Shown here in pieces: positions 1 to 4,687 of a stretch of DNA of 10,749 bases (positions are counted from its first letter, which is position 1; each line of letters opens with the position of its first letter). This DNA is from Bacillota bacterium (GTDB lineage Bacteria > Bacillota > Clostridia > Oscillospirales > Oscillospiraceae): NCBI GenBank assembly GCA_009781925.1, contig WQUU01000196.1, positions 1 through 10,749 on the forward strand, given 5' to 3'. The notes beneath the pieces were generated by a model. That model was not told the origin of the DNA and did no database searches. It saw only the letters and a program-made list of their open reading frames with translations. The position numbers and the translations under genes were made by a program.

Positions 1-1
1 T

Positions 2-322
2 TTGGAAGGGCCGGACGAGTGCAGCCACGCCGGGGATCTCAGAGGCAAACTCCAGGCCATCGAGTGGCTGGACTCCCGCGTCGTCGCGCCGCTGATCCAA
101 AAGTTGGAGGCGCGAGGGGAGGATTTCCGCTTGCTGCTGCTCTCCGACCACAAGACGCTGCTGGAGGAAAAGGGCGCCCACGGCGGCGATCCCGTGCCTT
201 TTCTGCTCTATGACAGCCGGGAAAAGTCCGGCAACTACCTCGGCTACTGCGAGAAAAACGCCGAAGGCGGCATATTTTTGGAGGACGGGACGGAGCTGAT
301 GGCTCTGCTGTTTGCGCAATGA
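2..322 (+). CDS. apgM: Cofactor-independent phosphoglycerate mutase, archaeal type (3' end only)
   Basis: Only the last 106 codons are present; the gene enters from the left edge, so the TTG at the edge is an internal leucine codon rather than a start. The enzyme interconverts 3- and 2-phosphoglycerate in glycolysis in the cytoplasm without 2,3-bisphosphoglycerate. The visible part carries two hallmarks of the alkaline-phosphatase-like fold of this family: a PDECSHAGD segment near the start, whose histidine is expected to bind metal, and a GGDPVPFLLYDS segment at about residues 61-72. The C-terminal GGIFLEDGTELMALLFAQ is a typical family ending. Related proteins in Clostridia are sometimes annotated as proposed homoserine kinases, and the fragment cannot separate the two uses. 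Its TGA stop overlaps the ispE start as ATGA, implying translational coupling. Confidence 0.85.
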   Translation: MEGPDECSHAGDLRGKLQAIEWLDSRVVAPLIQKLEARGEDFRLLLLSDHKTLLEEKGAHGGDPVPFLLYDSREKSGNYLGYCEKNAEGGIFLEDGTELMALLFAQ

Positions 323-1197
323 ACACCATAGAAGTCAGAGCCTGGGCAAAACTGAATCTCTCCCTGGACGTTTTGGGCAAGCTGACGGACGGCTACCACG
401 CCATGCGGATGGTTATGCAGTCCGTGACCCTCTGCGACGACCTGCGCGTCTCGCTTACAGAGAAGCGGGAATTCACGGCGGACACAAATCTGCGCTATCT
501 GCCGGGGGACGAGCGGAACATCGCCGCCAAGGCGGGGAAAGTTTTTCTCGAAAAAATCCACGAGCGGCGCCACGGCGTGCACGTGGAGATCACAAAGCGC
601 GTGCCCGTCTGCGCGGGCCTGGGGGGCGGCTCCGGGGATGCCGCCGCCGTCCTGCGCGCCATGAATGAACTGACTTCGGCGCACTTGCCCGGCGCGGAAC
701 TGGAGGCGCTGGCCCTCCTCGTCGGCGCGGACGTGCCCTTCTGCGTCGCGGGGGGGACAGCCCTGGCGGAGGGCAGGGGAGAGCGGCTCACACAGCTGCC
801 CCCCATACCGGACTGCGCGATCGTTATTGTCAAACCGGAATTTTCCGTCTCTACGCCGGATCTGTTTGCCAAGCTGAATTGCGCTGCCCTCCGCTGCCAC
901 CCGGATACGGATGGCATTATCCAAGCCATCCGGGAGGGGAGTCTGTTAAACCTCTCCCGCCGGGTGTACAACGTCTTCGAGGACGTGCTGCCCCGGGGCT
1001 CCGGGGAGGTGTGCGCGCTCAAGGGGGCGCTCCTGGACAGCGGCGCGCTCGGCGTGGCCATGAGCGGGACAGGCCCCTCCGTGTTCGGACTGTTCGCGGA
1101 GAAGGCCGCGGCGGAGGCCGCCGCGGAGCGCCTGCGCGGGAAAGTGAGAGATTGCTTTTTGTGCGCGCCGATGAGAAAAATAGAGATTGACAAATAG
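319..1197 (+). CDS. ispE: 4-diphosphocytidyl-2-C-methyl-D-erythritol kinase
   Basis: This GHMP kinase phosphorylates the 2-hydroxyl of CDP-methylerythritol with ATP in the non-mevalonate isoprenoid pathway. At 292 residues it is of normal length. The N-terminal AWAKLNLSLDV places the catalytic lysine at K11, followed by DGYH at 24-27. The ATP-binding glycine loop VCAGLGGGSGDAAAV spans about 97-111. GADVPFC at 136-142 contains the probable catalytic aspartate D138, and the third GHMP motif MSGTGPS lies at 248-254. All expected active-site features are present. The ATG start overlaps the apgM stop, so the two are probably cotranscribed. The TAG stop falls inside a consensus promoter for the next, AT-rich gene pair, so the last few codons (E-I-D-K) may have been shaped by insertion of that module. 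Confidence 0.95.
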   Translation: MNTIEVRAWAKLNLSLDVLGKLTDGYHAMRMVMQSVTLCDDLRVSLTEKREFTADTNLRYLPGDERNIAAKAGKVFLEKIHERRHGVHVEITKRVPVCAGLGGGSGDAAAVLRAMNELTSAHLPGAELEALALLVGADVPFCVAGGTALAEGRGERLTQLPPIPDCAIVIVKPEFSVSTPDLFAKLNCAALRCHPDTDGIIQAIREGSLLNLSRRVYNVFEDVLPRGSGEVCALKGALLDSGALGVAMSGTGPSVFGLFAEKAAAEAAAERLRGKVRDCFLCAPMRKIEIDK

Positions 1198-1216
1198 AAC
1201 GAATTAGGCATATAAT
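1187..1216 (+). promoter_or_regulatory. Sigma-A promoter of the toxin-antitoxin pair
   Basis: A perfect -35 (TTGACA, 1187-1192) and a perfect -10 (TATAAT, 1211-1216) are separated by 18 bases. The -35 lies in the last codons of ispE and spans part of its stop region. Transcription should start near 1223, giving a leader of under 20 bases before the toxin start at 1241. It is one of only two near-consensus vegetative promoters I found in the window. Confidence 0.8.
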
Positions 1217-1221
1217 ATTAT
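1212..1221. promoter_or_regulatory. Palindrome over the -10 box, possible autoregulatory operator
   Basis: ATAATATTAT is a perfect 10-base palindrome covering the -10 box of the toxin-antitoxin promoter. HigA-type antitoxins normally repress their own promoter through such sites. The palindrome is pure A/T and overlaps TATAAT, so chance is a real alternative. Confidence 0.3.
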
Positions 1222-1240
1222 TCATGTGGAGATAATAGCA

Positions 1241-1594
1241 ATGTTTAAAATTGAAATTTTTGCTGACCGCGATGGAAATTCTCCAATATTGCAGTTTTTG
1301 GATGGCCTCAATAAAACTGCGCAAACGAACAAAGACAGTCGAATACGCTTAAAGATTATTACAAGATATTTTAATGCATTGCGTGAGTATGGTACGCAGG
1401 TCGGAATGCCTTTTGTACGGCACATTGAGGGTGATTTGTGGGAATTGCGGCCTGCGGATGATCGCTTTTTCTTTGCATATTGGACTGGAAAAACGTTTAT
1501 CATTCTTCATCACTACGTAAAGAAAAGTCAAAAAACTCCACTTAGGGAAATTGAACAGGCCAAGCGAAATTTGAAAGAATTCCTAGAGAGGTGA
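1241..1594 (+). CDS. RelE/HigB-superfamily toxin (phage Gp49-like)
   Basis: This is a probable 117-residue mRNA-interferase toxin of the HigB/Gp49-like family, expected to cleave mRNA at the ribosome and to be neutralised by the HTH protein encoded next to it. The signature is in the C-terminal half: LWELRP at 66-71, R75 followed by FFFAY, IILHHYVKKSQKTP at 87-100, and the closing helix EIEQAKRNLKEF. An upstream GTG at 1226 would add five residues, but the ATG at 1241 is preferred because GGAG at 1228-1231 sits nine bases before it. The gene is much richer in A+T than ispE or spoIIR, which suggests recent horizontal acquisition. Toxin precedes antitoxin, the usual higBA order. Family membership is clear from the motifs; the cleavage activity is inferred. 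Confidence 0.85.
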   Translation: MFKIEIFADRDGNSPILQFLDGLNKTAQTNKDSRIRLKIITRYFNALREYGTQVGMPFVRHIEGDLWELRPADDRFFFAYWTGKTFIILHHYVKKSQKTPLREIEQAKRNLKEFLER

Positions 1595-1600
1595 AGGGCA

Positions 1601-1903
1601 ATGAAAAAAACAAAGAAACTTTGCTACGACTGGGACGATGTTTATGCAGAGCTCGATTCGCTGACCCAAGAAGACAGAGAGGAAATCGACTTTCAAGTTA
1701 AATTGATCGGCGAAATCATTGAAGCGCGAAAAGGAAAGGGGCTTACGCAGCTAGAACTTGACGCGATTTGCGGAGTCAGACAAACACATATTGCGCGGAT
1801 CGAAAACAATAAAACCGACCCTCAAATCGGCACAATCCTCCGCATTCTCAAACCCCTCGGAAAAACCCTTGCCGTGGTGGATCGCCCCCCGGCGCAGCAA
1901 TAG
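1601..1903 (+). CDS. HigA-like antitoxin, XRE-family HTH protein
   Basis: This 100-residue protein has a Cro/C1-type helix-turn-helix at about residues 35-90, seen in KGLTQLELDAICGVRQTHIA and RIENNKTDPQIGTILRILKPL. The N-terminal roughly 30 acidic residues probably contribute to toxin binding. It starts six bases after the toxin stop, with AGAGAGGTGA overlapping the toxin's final codons as ribosome binding site, so translation of the pair is coupled. Its expected roles are to block the toxin and to repress the shared promoter. Codon use and base composition match the toxin and differ from the GC-rich flanking genes. A stem-loop follows about 20 bases after the TAG stop. Confidence 0.87.
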   Translation: MKKTKKLCYDWDDVYAELDSLTQEDREEIDFQVKLIGEIIEARKGKGLTQLELDAICGVRQTHIARIENNKTDPQIGTILRILKPLGKTLAVVDRPPAQQ

Positions 1904-1913
1904 TTTTCCGGCT

Positions 1914-1942
1914 GTATAAAATAAAAAAATCCCGTCCATACT
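1914..1942 (+). promoter_or_regulatory. Candidate sigma-F promoter for spoIIR
   Basis: GTATA at 1914-1918 matches the sigma-F -35 consensus. Fifteen bases later GTCCATACT (1934-1942) matches the GGnnAnAnT -10 except for its second G. In other endospore formers spoIIR is read by the forespore sigma factor sigma-F. Transcription would begin near 1949, inside the loop of the stem-loop at 1925-1977. The spacing is right, but the elements are short and one conserved base is missing. Confidence 0.4.
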
Positions 1943-1977
1943 ACTCTCAAGAGTTACATAGTAAGGACGGGATTTTT
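1925..1977. terminator. Long stem-loop: terminator overlapping the spoIIR ribosome binding site
   Basis: A 13-bp perfect stem pairs AAAAATCCCGTCC (1925-1937) with GGACGGGATTTTT (1965-1977) around a 27-base loop. The loop can itself pair further (TACTA 1939-1943 with TAGTA 1959-1963, or ACTCT with AGAGT). A T-run follows on the + strand, and an A-run precedes the stem, so it could terminate in both directions. It ends three bases before the spoIIR ATG, and its right arm contains AAGGA/GGACGG, the only ribosome-binding-like sequence for that gene. It should end toxin-antitoxin transcripts and would hide the spoIIR start in any readthrough RNA. Confidence 0.75.
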
Positions 1978-1980
1978 ATC

Positions 1981-2601
1981 ATGAAAAACAAGCTCAAAAA
2001 GTGGGAGATCGCCCTGCTCATCGCCCTCTGCGTCACGCTTCTGACAGGAGTCTGGGCCGGCGGCCAGTCGGCGGCGCTGTCCGATAAGCTCATCCGCCTG
2101 CATGTCATCGCGAATTCCGACACCGACGCCGATCAGAGTATCAAGTTGGCCGTGCGCGATAAAGTGCTGGCGCTGCTTACGCCTCAGCTCGACGGCGTGA
2201 AGACCGTAAGCGAGGCCCAAACCGTCATCGAAGCCGCCCTGCCGGACATCGTCACGGCGGCCCGCGAGGTCGCGGGCCAAGACGTGCCAGTCAGCGCCGA
2301 GATCGGACAGGAGAATTATCCCACGCGGGAGTATCCGACCTTTTCCCTGCCCGCCGGGGAGTACACCTCCCTGCGCGTGACGCTGGGTTCGGGCCAGGGC
2401 CACAACTGGTGGTGTGTGATCTTCCCGCCCCTCTGTGACGAGGCGGCAAGCGGCAGCACCGACGCCCTCAGCGCCCTGGACAAGAGTGACGTTGCCCTTT
2501 TGCAGGAGGACAGCAACGGCTACGTGATCAAGTTTAAACTCCTGGAGCTCTGGGGCGAGGCCCGGAACACTCTGGAGAAACTGTTCGGGGCCGGGAAGTA
2601 A
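1981..2601 (+). CDS. spoIIR: Stage II sporulation protein R
   Basis: SpoIIR is made in the forespore and secreted into the intermembrane space, where it triggers SpoIIGA to process pro-sigma-E in the mother cell. The 206-residue product has a positively charged N-terminus and a hydrophobic export segment at about 9-26. The conserved block LIRLHVIANSDTDADQSIK follows at 37-55, then VRDKVL at 58-63. The late signature GHNWWCVIFPPLC at 140-152 is diagnostic. Length is close to that of known SpoIIR proteins. The start is placed at 1981 because the export segment begins directly after it; the only ribosome-binding-like sequence (AAGGA, 1963-1967) is rather far away, at 13 bases, and sits in a hairpin arm. 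The gene converges on the lipoprotein gene at 2605-2991 with only three bases between stops, and its last 59 bases are duplicated at 3035-3093. Confidence 0.93.
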   Translation: MKNKLKKWEIALLIALCVTLLTGVWAGGQSAALSDKLIRLHVIANSDTDADQSIKLAVRDKVLALLTPQLDGVKTVSEAQTVIEAALPDIVTAAREVAGQDVPVSAEIGQENYPTREYPTFSLPAGEYTSLRVTLGSGQGHNWWCVIFPPLCDEAASGSTDALSALDKSDVALLQEDSNGYVIKFKLLELWGEARNTLEKLFGAGK

Positions 2602-3034
2602 AAGTTACCAGTTAATGGTTATCTTTATGTCTTTGGCGCTTTTGTAATCCACGCGCATGTCAACCTTTCCCGCCGTAAAGCCGCTCGTGTCGATATTTCC
2701 GGAAAATTGGTTGCTGATATCGACGGTTCTCGTGGTGCTCCCCTGAGTGAGTTTTAAGGATATCGTGCCGGCGCTGTTTGTGCTGTCCACCTTCAAGGCG
2801 GCCAGATTGTCAGCCGACATGTCAACCGTTCGTGACTCGTGTCCGTCAACGAAACTCGCGGTGACTGTCCAGGTTGTGCCCTTCAACAAAGATACACAAT
2901 TGATGCTGTCTCCATAGACCACGTGACAGCCGGCCAACAGGACGGTCAACATGGCAAAAACGCACAGCGCGGCAAAAATTTTCTTCTTCATAGGAACACT
3001 CCTTGCTTTTGAATGATTGCTTGTATCGAACCGT
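2543..3034. repeat. 492-bp tandem duplication, copy 1
   Basis: This unit matches 3035-3526 base for base at an offset of exactly 492 with no gaps apparent. It contains the last 59 bases of spoIIR, the whole first lipoprotein gene with its ribosome binding site, and at its right end a degenerate remnant of the 3' end of the ybjQ-like gene (about 3014-3033). The two copies abut directly at 3034/3035. Confidence 0.92.
2605..2991 (-). CDS. Small lipoprotein, paralogue A (function unknown)
   Basis: This 128-residue protein has a lipoprotein signal peptide: MKKK, a hydrophobic stretch, and a lipobox LLAGC with the lipidated cysteine at C22. The mature part is about 106 residues, rich in T, S, V and alternating polar/hydrophobic residues, suggesting a small beta-rich domain anchored to the outer face of the membrane. 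I do not recognise a named family. AAGGAG lies seven bases before the ATG. It is 79% identical by eye (101 of 128) to the product of 3097-3483 and lies in copy 1 of a tandem duplication. Conserved blocks include GHESRT, MSADNLAALKVDSTNSAGT and STTRTVDISNQFSGNID. It is the last gene of the leftward run, converging on spoIIR. Confidence 0.85.
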   Translation of the reverse strand: MKKKIFAALCVFAMLTVLLAGCHVVYGDSINCVSLLKGTTWTVTASFVDGHESRTVDMSADNLAALKVDSTNSAGTISLKLTQGSTTRTVDISNQFSGNIDTSGFTAGKVDMRVDYKSAKDIKITINW

Positions 3035-3093
3035 TGGAGCTCTGGGGCGAGGCCCGGAACACTCTGGAGAAACTGTTCGGGGCCGGGAAGTAA
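3034..3093 (+). pseudogene. Detached duplicate of the spoIIR 3' end
   Basis: The sequence encodes the last 19-20 codons of SpoIIR (LELWGEARNTLEKLFGAGK, then TAA) with no spoIIR body upstream. It is a by-product of the 492-bp duplication. It is identical over 59 of 59 bases to the real spoIIR end at 2543-2601 although it cannot encode a functional SpoIIR. It retains an imperfect hairpin, 10 of 11 pairs, between 3051-3061 and 3074-3084. Confidence 0.85.
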
Positions 3094-3526
3094 AAGTTAC
3101 CAGTTAATGGTTATCTTTACGTCTTTGGCGCTCCCATAATCCAGACGGAAACTGACCTTTCCCGCCGTAAAGCCGCTCGTGTCGATATTTCCGGAAAATT
3201 GGTTGCTGATATCAACGGTTCGCGTGGTGCTCCCCTGGGTGATGGTCAGGGACATGGTGCCGGCGCTGTTTGTGCTGTCCACCTTCAGGGCGGCCAGATT
3301 GTCAGCCGACATATTGATCGTCCGCGACTCGTGTCCGTTAAGGGAACTCGCGGTGATTGTCCAGGTTGTACCCTTTACCACGGATATACGGTTGAATTCG
3401 GCTCCGACAAACACCGAGCACCCGGCGAACAGGACGGTCAACACAACAAAAACACACAGCGCGGCAAAGATTTTCTTCTTCATAGGAATTCTCCTCAGTT
3501 TTGAATTATTTTTTATACCGAACCGC
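3035..3526. repeat. 492-bp tandem duplication, copy 2
   Basis: This second unit holds a detached spoIIR 3' tail (3035-3093), the second lipoprotein gene (3097-3483), its ribosome binding site, and the genuine last codons of the ybjQ-like gene (3506-3526). The first 86 or so bases are identical to copy 1; divergence is concentrated within the lipoprotein coding sequence. The join at 3034/3035 fuses ybjQ-tail sequence (CGAACCG) to spoIIR sequence with little or no microhomology. Confidence 0.92.
3097..3483 (-). CDS. Small lipoprotein, paralogue B (function unknown)
   Basis: This 128-residue sister of the 2605-2991 product has the same signal peptide layout and a lipobox FAGC with C22 as the lipidation site. 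The mature domain is probably beta-rich and I cannot assign a function. Compared with its twin, most of the protein is identical, but the segment right after the lipidated cysteine (residues 23-36) has changed at ten of fourteen positions. GAGGAG is seven bases upstream of the ATG. Only 22 bases separate it from the upstream ybjQ-like gene, so it is probably part of that operon, and 105 bases separate it from paralogue A. Because copy 2 carries the intact junction with ybjQ, gene order alone does not show which copy is ancestral. Confidence 0.85.
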   Translation of the reverse strand: MKKKIFAALCVFVVLTVLFAGCSVFVGAEFNRISVVKGTTWTITASSLNGHESRTINMSADNLAALKVDSTNSAGTMSLTITQGSTTRTVDISNQFSGNIDTSGFTAGKVSFRLDYGSAKDVKITINW

Positions 3527-3820
3527 CGTGCCGTAAACCATCACTTCGGCGGCCGGATCTACGATTTGGGATGTGACATAGCGAACCATAACGACGGCGT
3601 CAGCGCCCAAGGTCTGCGCTTCCTGTACCATGCGCTCGGTCGCGGTGGCGCGCGCTTCTTTCAATAGTTCCGTATACTGTTGCATTTCCCCGCCTGTGAA
3701 GAGTTTCAAACTGGCCATAAAACTCTTCCCTATCGTTGTGGCCAGCACAATATTACCCTGCACAAGCCCCAGAGGTTCCAGTTCCTTTCCCGTGATATGA
3801 TCGGTTGTTGCCAGATCCAT
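3506..3820 (-). CDS. YbjQ/UPF0145-family protein
   Basis: This 104-residue cytoplasmic protein belongs to the UPF0145 (YbjQ, putative heavy-metal-binding) family. The family pattern is clear: GLVQGNIVLATTIGKS near residues 18-33, a central helix ELLKEARATATERMVQEAQ, then LGADAVVMVRY and the closing AEVMVYGTAVRY. Length is standard. Family members form pentameric rings and are proposed to bind metal, but their role is not firmly known. An ideal AGGAGG (3830-3835) lies nine bases before the start. Its last codons lie in copy 2 of the 492-bp tandem duplication, and a drifting copy of that tail is found near 3014-3033. Neighbours are membrane proteins and lipoproteins, suggesting a role linked to the envelope. 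Confidence 0.88.
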   Translation of the reverse strand: MDLATTDHITGKELEPLGLVQGNIVLATTIGKSFMASLKLFTGGEMQQYTELLKEARATATERMVQEAQTLGADAVVMVRYVTSQIVDPAAEVMVYGTAVRYKK

Positions 3821-3850
3821 TTTTTAATTCCTCCTAATTTCTCAAATGGT

Positions 3851-4036
3851 TCATCGTTTTCTGTTCTTGTTCATAACGCCGATAATGAACGAGCCGGCGA
3901 TCATGATCACAACCCCAACAACCGCAACAATGATACGTGGCCAGGTACCCAGGTTAAATAGGCCAAACGCACAAACGGCAATAATAGCCGCAAGTATGAT
4001 TAGCGAGATGATAGACCAAACTTTGATTCGTTTCAT
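3851..4036 (-). CDS. Small two-helix membrane protein (unknown)
   Basis: This is a 61-residue protein beginning MKRIKVW with two hydrophobic helices at about residues 8-27 and 31-54, a short GTWPR turn between them, and a basic tail NKNRKR. Longer in-frame readings add an N-terminal extension from 4069 but would overlap the preceding gene. The start at 4036 is preferred because AGGAGAGAGG (4042-4051) sits just upstream. The gene begins 16 bases after its upstream neighbour ends and stops 30 bases before the ybjQ-like gene, so it is a middle member of the operon. I recognise no family. Confidence 0.75.
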   Translation of the reverse strand: MKRIKVWSIISLIILAAIIAVCAFGLFNLGTWPRIIVAVVGVVIMIAGSFIIGVMNKNRKR

Positions 4037-4052
4037 AGAAACCTCTCTCCTT

Positions 4053-4508
4053 TCAACTGTTTTGTCCAACCGGCACAGGCGGCGCCACCGAGTATTTGTT
4101 TTTCGCCGCGCCGATCAAGTACAATACGACAAGCAAGCCGCCGCCCACCAGCACACAGCCGATGACGGCCAAGACCATACAGACGCCGGCCTTTTCCGGC
4201 TTGTCACAATTTTTAATGCCAAAAATACCCATGACGATATAGAATGCGCTCCCGATCAGGGCAATACACCCGAGCGCATACATGACCACAATGAGTGCGG
4301 TCTGAAGCAGCGGCGTGTCCACGGTCAGGCCGCTCGTACTCACCGAGTTGACGAACTGAGAAATTGCGTCAGAGATTGTGCCGCTGTTTATGATCCCCAA
4401 GATCAGCACGGCAATCAACGCAAGCGCCGAAAGAATGCCAAAGACGACTAACAAAATGCCTGTGATCTTGAGAAATCCCTTTCCTGGTGCGTTCGATGTA
4501 CTTTGCAT
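4053..4508 (-). CDS. Multi-spanning membrane protein (unknown)
   Basis: This 151-residue protein starts MQSTSNAPGKGF. It has hydrophobic segments at about 13-39 and 70-97 and a third at about 109-131, and ends in a polar proline-containing tail. A loop of about 30 residues rich in S, T and D lies between the first two segments and is probably extracellular. The start at 4508 has GGGAG (4519-4523) ten bases upstream; an ATG 19 codons earlier reads through the GC-rich hairpin and lacks such a site. It is the first gene of the presumed leftward envelope operon. No recognised domain; it resembles many small four-helix-type clostridial membrane proteins only in general layout. Confidence 0.75.
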   Translation of the reverse strand: MQSTSNAPGKGFLKITGILLVVFGILSALALIAVLILGIINSGTISDAISQFVNSVSTSGLTVDTPLLQTALIVVMYALGCIALIGSAFYIVMGIFGIKNCDKPEKAGVCMVLAVIGCVLVGGGLLVVLYLIGAAKNKYSVAPPVPVGQNS

Positions 4509-4543
4509 AATAAACACTCTCCCAATATAATATTTTGTGATGA

Positions 4544-4562
4544 GCCGCGGCGGCGCCGCGGC
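4544..4562. promoter_or_regulatory. GC-rich hairpin in the leader of the envelope operon
   Basis: GCCGCGGC is repeated as an inverted repeat around a GGC loop, giving an 8-bp all-GC stem. It lies between the candidate -10 box (4577-4582) and the start of the first operon gene (4508), so it would be in the 5' leader. It could be an RNA structure that stabilises the message or modulates it, or a repressor site; each arm is itself palindromic. Confidence 0.45.
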
Positions 4563-4576
4563 CAATCAACGTCTGC

Positions 4577-4605
4577 ATTATACACGATTTTTTGTCGTCT
4601 GTGCG
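4577..4605 (-). promoter_or_regulatory. Candidate promoter of the leftward envelope operon
   Basis: On the minus strand there is a perfect TATAAT (4577-4582), and 17 bases upstream CGCACA (4600-4605) matches only the ACA half of the -35 consensus. Transcription would start near 4570, about 60 bases before the first start codon. A good -10 with a poor -35 is typical of activated promoters, and short direct repeats lie directly upstream. Confidence 0.5.
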
Positions 4606-4610
4606 CATTT

Positions 4611-4687
4611 CTGCGCGAAAGTATCAGTTTCTGTCTGAAAGTGCGGTCTCATACCCGCTTTTGTCTGAAAATGCGGTCTCATACCCG
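4611..4687. repeat. Short direct repeats upstream of the envelope operon promoter
   Basis: Read on the + strand, CTGCGCGAAAGT (4611-4622), CTGTCTGAAAGT (4631-4642) and TTGTCTGAAAAT (4661-4672) form three related repeats, 20 and 30 bases apart. The last two belong to a larger 30-base tandem unit: 4632-4657 and 4662-4687 match at 25 of 26 positions. The nearest repeat is immediately upstream of the weak -35 at 4600-4605, the usual place for activator sites. The same DNA encodes the odd C-terminal tail of the sensor kinase reading frame. Confidence 0.65.

Noticed and set aside
3179..3667. Long + strand open frames across the lipoprotein and ybjQ genes
   Set aside because: They oppose genes with lipoboxes, family motifs and ribosome binding sites, and their translations show no recognisable features.
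4632..4687. CRISPR-like array from the 30-base repeats
   Set aside because: Only two good units with four-base gaps, no spacers of proper length and no cas genes.
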